NCBI RefSeq assembly: GCF_007981265.1
Contig: NZ_CP034363.1
Coordinates: forward strand, 1,302,001-1,366,000
Direction of reading: 5' to 3'
Length of the DNA stretch: 64,000 bases
From: Pantoea sp. CCBC3-3-1
Lineage (GTDB): Bacteria > Pseudomonadota > Gammaproteobacteria > Enterobacterales > Enterobacteriaceae
The translations under genes were made by a program, and so were the position numbers. Of the stretch, positions 7,582-16,719 are shown piece after piece. The notes beneath the pieces were generated by a model that searched no databases, was not told the DNA's origin, and was given only the letters and a program-made list of their open reading frames with translations. Every line of letters begins with the position of its first letter. Position 1 is the first letter of the stretch.

Positions 7582-7708
7582 TTCCTGCTCCGAAAAACCA
7601 TAGAGCAAGTAATTAGCGTTTTGAGTTGAAGCCTCGGCCTAAAAACATACTTTTTATGAAAATATTTTTCATGTCTTTGAAATTAAAAGAAATTTAATTG
7701 GAATAATT

Positions 7709-7921
7709 ATGCCTGACACCTACCGCATTACAGTAACCACTAAGTCAGGTGAAACCCACGAAGGCCTGATGAACCGATCTCAGCCTGAGATGGTTAACAG
7801 CTTCATCGGTGTAGCCAAAGAAGATGGCGCGTGGGTATACCTCGCGCCGGATGACGTGCTTAAGACGGAGTATGAGCCGGTTATCGATGAAGAGGAAAGG
7901 TGGCAGAAGTTGCTGATCTAA
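7709..7921 (+). CDS. Small hypothetical phage protein
   Basis: A 70-residue protein from ATG at 7709 with an AT-rich upstream region. The sequence (YRITVTTKSGETHEGLMNRS then AWVYLAPDDVLKTEYEP) suggests a compact beta domain. It converges on, and overlaps by four bases, the minus-strand gene ending at 7918. Function unknown. Confidence 0.45.
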   Translation: MPDTYRITVTTKSGETHEGLMNRSQPEMVNSFIGVAKEDGAWVYLAPDDVLKTEYEPVIDEEERWQKLLI

Positions 7922-8355
7922 ATTGGTAATGAAATAAACCCAAGTTTAGATAAACTTCTAATTGCTTCATCGAAAAACTCCCGATAGAGTTTTTTTAGAT
8001 GAGTATCGATGTATCCTTCATCTGAAATGTCACCAAGGTAAAACTCCCCCTCCAAAGTTGAGTAAAGCCTTACTATAGGAATTAATTTCTTATCTCTTTC
8101 AACAGAGAACTCTTGAAGAGAAACTGGTTGTTTGTCTTGAAAAACAATCCTAGCTGAGGCAACTAACGTGATTGCGACGCCGTTTAGGATTATTTTATTT
8201 GGAGGACCATCGTCGAATTCAAAAACACCAGTGTAGCTTCTGTCTGCCCTTGTCTTCCCAACCAAATAATCCCAAAAGTCAGACTGCTTGTCCTCAAGCA
8301 TCTCTCGATAATTCCTTATCGCAGGAAGATATTCAGCAAGCCCAAGTTCACTCAT
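7918..8355 (-). CDS. Hypothetical protein, prophage cargo
   Basis: A 145-residue protein with ribosome site AAGGAT before ATG at 8355. The sequence is an even mix of charged helices and beta segments (SYTGVFEFDD, IILNGVAITLVASARIVF), with no signal or membrane segment and no motif I recognise. It is AT-rich compared with the flanking phage genes, which fits independently acquired cargo placed between two terminase remnants. Confidence 0.5.
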   Translation of the reverse strand: MSELGLAEYLPAIRNYREMLEDKQSDFWDYLVGKTRADRSYTGVFEFDDGPPNKIILNGVAITLVASARIVFQDKQPVSLQEFSVERDKKLIPIVRLYSTLEGEFYLGDISDEGYIDTHLKKLYREFFDEAIRSLSKLGFISLPI

Positions 8356-8380
8356 TTTTAATCCTTAAAGTAGAGGTTAC

Positions 8381-8593
8381 ATGGCACTCACCGACAAACA
8401 AGAAATTTTTTGTCGCGAGTACCTCATCGATTTGAACGCCACGCAAGCGGCCATTCGGGCGGAGTACAGCGAGAACACCGCGAACCGTACCGCATCCGAA
8501 AACCTGTCAAAACCTGACATCCAAAACAGAATCGCTGAACTCAAAGCTGATAGCAATGGTCGCTTGCAGATTGACGCCGCCAGCCGCATTTAG
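8381..8593 (+). pseudogene. Terminase small subunit, second family, truncated
   Basis: MALTDKQEIFCREYLIDLNA followed by TQAAIRAEYSENTANRTASE is the helix-turn-helix start of the Terminase_2/XtmA-type small subunit. The frame ends at residue 70, where family members usually continue for 100 or more residues. This is a different family from the P27 remnant at 5679, so the region joins pieces of at least two phages. The break is probably a deletion. Confidence 0.75.
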
Positions 8594-9067
8594 CATAAAG
8601 AATACCTGAACATTCACTGTAAACAGGAAGGTGCGAGCTGATTGAACAGCAAACGAAGAAATGGCGAAAAAACAGATCGGCATTTAGTGCGATGAGCTAC
8701 TCTGCAGGCATACTCTTTTCATTATCTGCACCAGCGTTTCGTAAGCCCTACAGCCACAAGAGTGTCACAAGCACAGGGCCGGAACCCCTGAGTATCATCG
8801 GGGAAACCTCAAATGCTTCGACTTCCATGTAACATAAGACTTGGAATTTCATTAATTTTTTACAGCCGTACCTCGAGCATTTCACAACAACATGAAGTTT
8901 TACTCTAATAAGCTAATGTTTCTATAAAGGAAGCCGATACTAACTATGTGTTCTATAGTTACCTGTGAGATGGGTCTGATACTGTGGCTTGAGCATCTTT
9001 AGTACAGTTTTTTTCTTGCTCAAATATTTTATTTGATATAAAAATGCTCACAACAGTAGCACCTGAT
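8594..9067. other. Intergenic stretch without a convincing gene
   Basis: About 470 bases follow the truncated terminase gene. I see no ORF with a ribosome site, no tRNA and no repeat shared with the rest of the window. The first 200 bases have phage-like composition and are probably the remains of deleted late genes; the rest is AT-rich and leads to a terminator and then the protease cargo. Confidence 0.5.
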
Positions 9068-9068
9068 C

Positions 9069-9093
9069 AGAGCCTCTTTAGAGGCTCTTTTCG
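9069..9093 (+). terminator. Intrinsic terminator before the protease cargo
   Basis: AGAGCCTC-TTTA-GAGGCTCT is a perfect eight-base stem followed by TTT. It isolates the protease pair from upstream transcription. Confidence 0.75.
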
Positions 9094-9110
9094 TATCTAA
9101 AAGTAAACAA

Positions 9111-9158
9111 GCACTACATGTGGTAGTTAACAACAAAAATAAACGCTATATGTAGTTT
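9111..9158 (+). promoter_or_regulatory. Two imperfect palindromes before the protease pair, operator-like
   Basis: CACTACATGTGGTAG (in box 9111-9126) and CGCTATATGTAG (in box 9143-9158) are related palindromes with starts 32 bases apart. The second matches the NrdR-box consensus ACACWATATNTWGTGT at 14 of 16 positions, the first at about 11, and paired NrdR boxes are spaced by roughly this distance. The second box ends at the ribosome site of the first gene. A different repressor is equally possible. Confidence 0.35.
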
Positions 9159-9167
9159 GGAGGATTT

Positions 9168-9368
9168 ATGACTGTCACCGAATTCTACAAAACCAACGGC
9201 ATTGAACCTGAAGAATTTAAGTTGCATGAGACCGTAGAGCAGTATGCTCAGCGCATTGCCGGTCATAGCTATTACCAAAGTAGCCACATTGAAGTTGAGT
9301 ATTCATATGGTACTAAACAGCAAAACAATACTGGAAAATCAGAAACTTATAACCTTTATTCATACTAA
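9168..9368 (+). CDS. 66-residue protein paired with the Clp-fold proteinase
   Basis: ATG at 9168 follows GGAGG. The product MTVTEFYKTNGIEPEEFKLH onward is acidic, then ends in a tyrosine- and asparagine-rich tail (YNLYSY), with no known domain. Only three bases separate its stop from the next start, so the two genes are almost certainly co-transcribed and translated together. It may be a substrate, adaptor or inhibitor of the proteinase; this is inferred only from the pairing. Confidence 0.6.
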   Translation: MTVTEFYKTNGIEPEEFKLHETVEQYAQRIAGHSYYQSSHIEVEYSYGTKQQNNTGKSETYNLYSY

Positions 9369-9371
9369 TTT

Positions 9372-10280
9372 ATGCCAAATTGGATAGACGTACTGGGCGA
9401 GATGACGATTCTCGCCCAAAGCAGCCCCTTGGACAAAGTCCGAAAAAAATATTTAGGTGAGCTTGCTAACCATACAGGACGTAACGTTATTTCTTACTAC
9501 TCTGGCTTTCTTCAAAAAAACGGCCAAGAAGTAACAAATCTCGTTTCAATGACTGACGATGACAAAAACGGATTAATGTCGGCCATTCATGGCCTTGATA
9601 CATCAAAAGGATTGGATCTGATACTGCATACCCCAGGCGGTGATATCGCGGCTCTAGAGTCGATAGGGAAGTATCTGCGGTCGAAGTTTGGAACAGATAT
9701 CCGTGCAATCGTGCCCATGATTTCTATGTCATGTGGAACTATGCTCGCATGCTGTGCCAAAGAGATTGTAATGGGTAAACAATCAAATATCGGACCTTTT
9801 GATCCGCAGATGGGCGGTATGCCAGTCCATGGTATTCTGGAAGAATACGAACGGGCTAAGCGGGAAATCACATCCAACCCAGCAGCTTTAGCATGGTGGC
9901 AATTCTCGTTGCAAAAACTTCATCCCACCTTAATCGGTGAATGTGAAAAAGCCATTCGATGGGCGTCAGAGATAGTACATGAATGGCTGATAACGGGTAT
10001 GTTTGCCGGTGAACATGATGCGGCAGATAAGGCAAAAAATATCTGTGACCAGCTGAATAATCATGCGACAACCTATACGCATGCGCGGCACTTACATGCT
10101 GAGAAAGCAAAATCCATTGGTCTAAAGGTCATAGACCTTGAAGATGATCAGTCCTTCCAAGATTTGGTGCTAACAATTCATCATAGTTACATGCATACGT
10201 TTGGTAGTAGCGCGGCATGTAAGATCATTGAAAATCATAACGGAAGTACAATGATGTGGAATGTTCCCAATCAGAACTAA
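9372..10280 (+). CDS. SDH-family Clp-fold serine proteinase
   Basis: A 302-residue protein of the serine dehydrogenase proteinase family (ClpP/SppA fold). The family marks are LDLILHTPGGD at 81-91, a nucleophile region MISMSCGTML with Ser120 as the likely catalytic serine, and GKQSNIGPFDPQMGG. No signal peptide is seen, so it should be cytoplasmic; some family members have a membrane segment, and this one does not obviously have one. It is intact in a region where most genes are broken, suggesting it benefits the host or arrived recently. Substrate unknown. Confidence 0.75.
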   Translation: MPNWIDVLGEMTILAQSSPLDKVRKKYLGELANHTGRNVISYYSGFLQKNGQEVTNLVSMTDDDKNGLMSAIHGLDTSKGLDLILHTPGGDIAALESIGKYLRSKFGTDIRAIVPMISMSCGTMLACCAKEIVMGKQSNIGPFDPQMGGMPVHGILEEYERAKREITSNPAALAWWQFSLQKLHPTLIGECEKAIRWASEIVHEWLITGMFAGEHDAADKAKNICDQLNNHATTYTHARHLHAEKAKSIGLKVIDLEDDQSFQDLVLTIHHSYMHTFGSSAACKIIENHNGSTMMWNVPNQN

Positions 10281-10312
10281 AATCATGCCCTCTATGAGTG
10301 AAGGGGGCGTGG

Positions 10313-10720
10313 TTACCTACCACCCTTAACTTTCCTTTTCCAAGCACTGTAAATATCCTTATCCCATGCCTTCCCAGCCTTTGTCTGATACCCAGCCTCG
10401 TTAAGCCGCTCTGCGATGATGCGCCCATTGTCAAAGCCCTGCCTGATAGTCTCCGCAACGATGCGGATTACCGCACCTTCATCATATAGCAAGCCCGGCA
10501 CGCCCTGCTTACCGACGATCAGAGCAGCAGCGGCCACCTCCATGCGTTCCACCAGTGCCATCATGCGCGCGTCAGGGTTACTGCCTGGCCGGTTCAGTTT
10601 CTGCCGAATAGCATCGACCAGCCATGCTGTTTTATCACCACCAGCAGCGATAATCGCATCGCTGAAATCACCGCTTAACTCAGCAGGTACGCGGAACGTA
10701 ACAGACAGGGATTTGCTCAT
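10313..10720 (-). CDS. Putative DNA-binding protein, mobile-element type
   Basis: A 135-residue protein. The N-terminus (SLSVTFRVPAELSGDFSDAI then AGGDKTAWLVDAIRQKL) looks like a ribbon-helix-helix domain. The C-terminus (IIAERLNEAGYQTKAGKAWD) resembles the helix-turn-helix of the recombinase domain in serine recombinases, but no catalytic domain is present. Its start faces iteron cluster B, about 65 bases away, so it may bind there or regulate copy control. Family not recognised; function inferred. Confidence 0.5.
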   Translation of the reverse strand: MSKSLSVTFRVPAELSGDFSDAIIAAGGDKTAWLVDAIRQKLNRPGSNPDARMMALVERMEVAAAALIVGKQGVPGLLYDEGAVIRIVAETIRQGFDNGRIIAERLNEAGYQTKAGKAWDKDIYSAWKRKVKGGR

Positions 10721-10787
10721 AAGCCACCAGGTTCAGGGAATAGATAGCTATTTTATCATTGTAAGACAGTGTAAGACATGAAAATGT

Positions 10788-10908
10788 GTTGGTTCAGGTA
10801 GCCCCGTTGTTGGTTCAATTGGGGGGTGTGTTGGTTCACTTTTTTGAAATTAATCCTTTTAAAACAACCGCCTTTACAAATTGAACCAACTGAACCAACT
10901 GAACGACA
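10788..10908. repeat. Iteron-like cluster B, inverted relative to cluster A
   Basis: GTTGGTTCA at 10788-10796, 10809-10817 and 10830-10838 (starts exactly 21 apart), then 43 AT-rich bases, then TGAACCAAC at 10882-10890 and 10891-10899 and a degenerate copy (TGAACGACA) at 10900-10908. Read on the minus strand it has the same layout as cluster A: three abutting copies, a 43-base gap starting ATTTGTAAAGG, then three spaced inverted copies. Confidence 0.8.
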
Positions 10909-11010
10909 CGTTTTTGGTTAATTATATAGAGAGAAAAATCCGCATCCCTCCTACAATAAGGAAGTGTCATTAGCAAAGCTAATAATCCGTTCTGACTACT
11001 GCGTTATCTT

Positions 11011-11418
11011 CTAACCTACCCGAACCGCTTCCCCGTCAATCTCGTTTAGCTTGCCGCTATCGTCCCGCATAACCAAACATAAACCGGGAAGGCCGTAACG
11101 GGAGCAGTTACACCATACGCCTTTGCCTGCCCCTGACTGTGTGCTGTCCTGCCGCTGCTCATAGCTGGTGATCTTTTCCAGCAGCCCATCATTAACCATC
11201 GCCCCTAGCGTTCGTCTGGCTGATTCCAAATGATGTCGTGATTTGAATGAGTCCATGCCACTGAGCAGATATGCGACCCCGGATACATCGAACGGCAGCG
11301 CACCAATCTCACCCGTTACCCACTCGCGGTGCTCAAGTTCGAAGAAACTCAGTATCTCTTTTTACGGCTGGTCATTCTCATGGCTGGTGGCTTCCTTAAT
11401 GTAGGAGAGATCTATCAT
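11011..11418 (-). pseudogene. Unknown mobile-element protein with internal stop
   Basis: From ATG at 11418 the minus-strand frame reads MIDLSYIKEATSHENDQP, meets TAA at 11364-11362, and continues (KEILSFFELEHREWVTGEIG onward) to 11011. The central part (VSGVAYLLSG then SARRTLGAMVNDGLLEKI) looks like a winged helix-turn-helix. It lies upstream of iteron cluster B just as the DUF927 gene lies upstream of cluster A, so a replication-linked role is plausible. No family assigned. Confidence 0.5.
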
Positions 11419-11509
11419 ACAATAAGGGTTTCAGCTTATCGCGTTATACAGCGAGTTGAATGCGCCTGTTGTGGATAAAAAATAGCCAAAATAGGTTGTC
11501 ACAAAAACA

Positions 11510-11532
11510 TTTGGGGGTATCTTTGGGGGTAT
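11510..11532 (+). repeat. Tandem TTTGGGGGTAT motif
   Basis: TTTGGGGGTAT occurs at 11510-11520 and again at 11522-11532. Similar G-rich repeats occur near the attachment sites of some tyrosine integrases as arm-type sites. No integrase and no tRNA is seen beside it, so this is only a hint that the prophage boundary is close. Confidence 0.3.
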
Positions 11533-12287
11533 GTGTTATTTTTAAACTGATAAATACTGTTATTTAACATTGGCTTGTTAGTTATTATTCAATCCTGTAG
11601 GGGCCATTACTTTTCAATACATTACCCGCTTTTCCCAACCTTCAGATTTTCTCCATGGGACAGATTTGTGTCGTCACTCCCCAAAAGCGAGTCAATTTCA
11701 CGTACTTGTCGCTTCCGTGCCGCTATGCAGTTTCAACGTGAACAAACATGTGCTTGTCATCCCTTCCTGTTTGTCTCAGACACCCATAATTCTTTTAAAC
11801 GCGCCACGAGAGAATAAGTAATATTCATTTTTATTCACTTAATCTTCATTCAATGTATGAGAATACAGAAGACCTGTAGGCGCATCGTTAATAGCATAAA
11901 TTTATCTTATATATCTCAGCGTTTTTTCGGGAGTTGTTTTCGGCACGACAGGATTCTTTCTCACGGCAGTTGAAATTTCCGTTAGCTTGATATGATTGAA
12001 TTTAGCTCTTATCGCGCCTGGAGATGATTTTTTGGCCAGACTTCTGCCGAGCATAACATGTTGAAGAAGCAAAACGGGTAAACAGAAGAACACCTTAACC
12101 TGGTGCATGCAGGAACAGGTTGCTAAAACAGGCTGAGGTTTTTTAGTCTCTGGGAGGTCAGATTGCTAAATTTTTCATATACTAATATTTGTTAATCAGC
12201 TAATCCGCAGATGACCGCTAAGAGAATGGTTACTGCTTTTTTTGACTTATCTGACAACTAAAGGTTGTTAGCTGAACATAAGGGAAA
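11533..12287. other. Long intergenic stretch, probably the prophage/chromosome boundary
   Basis: About 750 bases with no gene I can support. Short ORFs are present on both strands but lack ribosome sites or recognisable sequence. There is no tRNA. Composition moves from phage-like to AT-rich host intergenic, so the junction probably lies here. Confidence 0.45.
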
Positions 12288-13358
12288 ATGATGCCATTGA
12301 TATTTAGTGAGTTATCTGGCGCTCCACCGTGGGTGCCTGCCGTATTGCTCATCACTCTCTCATTCTTAGTGGGTTCTCTGGCCCGATTTATCCTTCTCAG
12401 GTTCATCCGCTACTGGCAAAATCGTGACCGAAAGCTGTTCAAATCACTTGAAAAGCATCTTCGTGGATCAATGTTTCTTTTCATCCCCTTACTGTTAATA
12501 AATGTAGGGGCTAATTATATTAACATCAAGCCAGACTTTTTAGATTTTATTACAACGACCGTTAATATATTTATTATATTATCATTTTGCTCAATTTTAA
12601 TTCGCTTAACTAATGTAGCGCAGGATATGCTTTTTATACGCTACGATATTAATCTTTCAAATAATCTTCGTGCCCGCAAAGTCCGCACCCAGATAATGTA
12701 TGTGAAAAAAGTCGTTATCGTCGTTCTCGTGACATTCTGTGTTTCTCTGATTTTACTGAGTTTCCCTGGTGTTCGAAAATTCGGTACTACCATTCTGGCC
12801 GGTGCCGGAGTTGCCGGAATAATAATTGGGTTTGCCCTTCAAAAGTCGCTTGTCAATTTGTTTGCCGGAATTCAGATAGCGTTCACGCAGCCCATAAAAA
12901 TCGATGATGCTGTCGTCGTTGAAAAGGAATGGGGCTGGATTGAGGAGATAAACCTGACTTATGTCGTTGTGCGTATCTGGGATCTGCGCAGACTGGTTCT
13001 TCCCATTACCTATTTTACAGAAAATGCCTTCCAGAACTGGACGCGCAATAACGCACAAATATTAGGCTCGGTTTTTCTTTACCTCGATTATTCAATGCCA
13101 CTCGAGCCTTTGCGTAAGCATTTTGAAAAAGTACTCAGTGAAACAAAACTTTGGGACCAGGAGACTCAGGTTCTCCAGGTAACTGATACTACTGAAAAAA
13201 CCATGACTATCAGATTATTAATGACTGCACAGAATTCCCCAACGGCCTGGGATTTACGCTGTCACGTGCGGGAAAAAATGATTGAGTTTATTCAGCAAAA
13301 TTATCCCCAGAGTCTTCCTCACGTAAGGGCGACGCTGACCGATCCTGGCAGTTTATAG
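12288..13358 (+). CDS. MscS-family mechanosensitive ion channel
   Basis: A 356-residue inner-membrane protein. Several hydrophobic helices fill residues 15-185; the pore-lining helix and following beta domain are clear (ILAGAGVAGIIIGFALQKSL, then FAGIQIAFTQPIKIDD and WGWIEEINLTYVVVR). Such channels open under membrane tension and release solutes in hypo-osmotic shock. It is longer than MscS (286 in E. coli) because of extra N-terminal helices, as in the larger family members, so a paralogue rather than mscS itself. Two ATG codons are adjacent at 12288 and 12291. It appears to be a single-gene unit. Confidence 0.8.
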   Translation: MMPLIFSELSGAPPWVPAVLLITLSFLVGSLARFILLRFIRYWQNRDRKLFKSLEKHLRGSMFLFIPLLLINVGANYINIKPDFLDFITTTVNIFIILSFCSILIRLTNVAQDMLFIRYDINLSNNLRARKVRTQIMYVKKVVIVVLVTFCVSLILLSFPGVRKFGTTILAGAGVAGIIIGFALQKSLVNLFAGIQIAFTQPIKIDDAVVVEKEWGWIEEINLTYVVVRIWDLRRLVLPITYFTENAFQNWTRNNAQILGSVFLYLDYSMPLEPLRKHFEKVLSETKLWDQETQVLQVTDTTEKTMTIRLLMTAQNSPTAWDLRCHVREKMIEFIQQNYPQSLPHVRATLTDPGSL

Positions 13359-13476
13359 TTGGAAAAATTCAGTAAGTTAGAGGTATTTAGCCAGTCGGGT
13401 AACAGGGAGTGTCATGGCGGGACTACCCGATGGAGATGAAGACGCGCGAAGTAACGCCGTTATCGTACCGGTTTAC

Positions 13477-13507
13477 AGAGCCAGGCAATTTTCCTGCCTG
13501 GCTCTTT
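13477..13507 (+). terminator. Strong hairpin after the mechanosensitive channel gene
   Basis: AGAGCCAGGCA and TGCCTGGCTCT form a perfect eleven-base stem followed by TTT. It lies 118 bases after the stop and is nearly symmetric, so it may also serve the convergent gene at 13580. Confidence 0.6.
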
Positions 13508-13579
13508 GCGTGAATGCGCATGAATGGCGCTGAGATCGCACCGAACCGAGCAATCTGGCCATTTGCCTGACTTAGCGCG

Positions 13580-13900
13580 TCAACCTACAACCCGAACGTC
13601 TTCAACCTGATCGAGAACCGTAATGGTAATTTGGACGTGTAACGGTGTTTTCCAGTCGACGTGCAGATAAAATTCAACGCCGCCGGGACCGCCTTCGGGA
13701 TCGTGCGGCCCGATATTGGTCACGTAAATTATCGCATCCCCTAAATGCGGTCTGCCGGTTGAATCGGTAGGGTCGGTACCCGCTGCCCACTCCGCGGCGG
13801 TAATGATAACGGCCGATCGTTTATTAATTGCGTCCCAGTTCCAGTTCCAGCGAGAAAGACCTTGCTGATTGCGAGCGATAAGCCTGACTGAACGTGACAT
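13580..13900 (-). CDS. Hypothetical protein, beta-rich
   Basis: ATG at 13900 (MSRSVRLIARNQQGLSRWNW) follows GAAGG at eight bases; an ATG three codons upstream is less well spaced. The 106-residue product contains AAEWAAGTDP, DAIIYVTNIGPHDPEGG and VEFYLHVDWKTPLHVQITIT, suggesting a compact beta sandwich, and has no signal peptide. Family not recognised. It is single, and a terminator-like hairpin lies in its upstream region. Confidence 0.5.
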   Translation of the reverse strand: MSRSVRLIARNQQGLSRWNWNWDAINKRSAVIITAAEWAAGTDPTDSTGRPHLGDAIIYVTNIGPHDPEGGPGGVEFYLHVDWKTPLHVQITITVLDQVEDVRVVG

Positions 13901-14039
13901 GGTATGCACCTTCTGTTCTGCTCACCCAAAAATGGAGAGCAGTTGATGACATGAGAACCGGTTAGCCGGAATGTTCCTCCGGCAAAGAGGCGAGATCCCC
14001 ATTTTTTCAGGAAGAAATGAGCATAAAACCAGAAAGCAT

Positions 14040-14072
14040 AAAAAAGGCCCGCGGGGGGACGCGGGCAAAGTA
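14040..14072 (-). terminator. Orphan intrinsic terminator upstream of the gene at 13900
   Basis: Read on the minus strand, GCCCGCG-tccccc-CGCGGGC is followed by CTTTTTT. No annotated gene lies upstream on that strand; the next gene (frmR) is on the plus strand. It could end a small RNA or act as a leader attenuator for the hypothetical gene at 13900. Confidence 0.55.
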
Positions 14073-14406
14073 AAACAGAAGTTATCTTTTGTAGAACATC
14101 GTCCACAGTAAAGTAAAATTACCTTTATTTCTTAACATAGATCACAAAAAAGCATGACAGTGCCAGACTAAGACAAGTCCTGGGGTGGGTTAAAAGGCGG
14201 TATTTTTCGCCTGAAATTTGTTATCCGGGGAAAATCTGGCAGAATGTTGGCCGCTGGCAGGGAGCCGATCGAACCGCACGGGGCGTTAAAAAATTCCAAA
14301 AAAACAATCGCCGTTTGCTGTTTTCGCAGCTTAAATGTGGTTGCCCGGTCGCCAGCGCTTCAGATTATCATGAGAAAACATTAATAAGATTGAATAACGA
14401 GGTTTT

Positions 14407-14682
14407 ATGCCGCACTCAGCCGAAGACAAGAAAAAAGCGCTTAACCGTATCAAACGTATTCAGGGTCAATGTGAAGGAATACAGCGTTCTCTCGAAGCGG
14501 GTGCTGACTGTGCGCCGATTTTGCAGCAGATTGCTTCAGCGAAAGGCGCATTGAGCGGCCTGATGTCTGAGATTCTGGAAAGCTACGTTCGCGAAGAATT
14601 TCTTGGTCAGACGGGTGAACAAAGTCTGTCCGAAAAACAAATTGCCGAATTTCTTGGTCTGATGCGTTCTTATATGAAATGA
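14407..14682 (+). CDS. frmR: Formaldehyde-responsive repressor FrmR
   Basis: A 91-residue all-helical repressor of the CsoR/RcnR family. Pro2 and Cys35 (ADCAPILQQIA), the residues that formaldehyde crosslinks in FrmR, are both present. Position 60, His in E. coli FrmR and RcnR, is Tyr here (LESYVRE), which argues against a nickel/cobalt sensor. It is followed after 356 bases by frmA, with an operator in between. Unlike E. coli, where frmRAB is one operon, the gap and the operator position suggest frmR is transcribed separately. Confidence 0.85.
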   Translation: MPHSAEDKKKALNRIKRIQGQCEGIQRSLEAGADCAPILQQIASAKGALSGLMSEILESYVREEFLGQTGEQSLSEKQIAEFLGLMRSYMK

Positions 14683-14917
14683 TCCCACAGCAAATTTGAG
14701 TGCGTCGTCGATATGCACTCAGCCGCGATTTTGCATATTCGCGACGTCACGCCCAACTCTGTCAAACAGCCCTTATTTAAACCGCCTCTACGCGCTGGCT
14801 TTTCTTTTATTTAACTATTTATCAACGTATTAACAGAACACCCCCTGCCAGATATGTGCGGATAAAAGTGCCAGCAGGCATAATTTGGCGAATACAGCGC
14901 AAAAAATTCCGTAAATA

Positions 14918-16148
<1,231 letters not shown>

Positions 16149-16231
16149 GGGGAGTCAGACTGCTGACAAACCTAAAGCATGAGGAATGCTGGCCTGGAAC
16201 AAAGCGTCCTGGGCCATGGACGGCCCGGACG

Positions 16232-16257
16232 GGGCTGGCACGGATGCCGTTTTTTGC
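16232..16257 (+). terminator. Possible terminator after frmA
   Basis: GGCA-cgga-TGCC followed by GTTTTTTG lies 85-105 bases after the frmA stop. The stem is short, but the T-run is good. Confidence 0.45.
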
Positions 16258-16325
16258 ATCTTTATGAAGGGCCAGCGTTCCTCGCGCCTGAGCTATGTCA
16301 ACAGCCTCAGTGAATAGCGCCTATA

Positions 16326-16535
16326 TTATTTCGTCAGCTCAGCGGTCATATGGACATGGTTATTGAAGAAAGCTTCCGTAATCTGGTAAGACGCACCGGC
16401 TTTTTCTGCCTGAGCCGCGATTTTTGCTTCTGCGCCGTCAAGCGTATCGGCAGAGGCCGTTACGGTCTGAGCAAAACCCGCAAATGATACGCCAGAAAAC
16501 AGCGCTGATACTGCAATTTTTTTGATGATGTTCAT
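16326..16535 (-). CDS. DUF1471 (YahO/BhsA-type) small periplasmic protein
   Basis: A 69-residue protein with an N-terminal signal peptide (MNIIKKIAVSALFSGVSFAG then FAQT). The mature part (LDGAEAKIAAQAEKAGASYQ, then NNHVHMTAELTK) matches the DUF1471 fold, whose members are small, secreted and often induced by acid, metal or oxidative stress. It lies alone between frmA and the hydrolase operon. The particular paralogue cannot be named from sequence. Confidence 0.7.
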   Translation of the reverse strand: MNIIKKIAVSALFSGVSFAGFAQTVTASADTLDGAEAKIAAQAEKAGASYQITEAFFNNHVHMTAELTK

Positions 16536-16719
16536 AATAAATTCCCGATGTTACTTTTAAAGTGAGAGACGGTCTGTCTCGATGGGATAAATATTACGCG
16601 TGATATGTGCAAAGAGTAAGCGGAACTATTTGCTAAACTCACTCAAAAAAATTGACTGACAAAGGCAGGTAGGAGAATCTGACCTTACAGGCTGTAAAGC
16701 GCTAAAGGCCAGAAAAAAA

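Noticed and set aside
11902..12108. 68-codon minus-strand ORF in the long gap before the mechanosensitive channel
   Set aside because: No ribosome site, no recognisable sequence, and composition like intergenic DNA.
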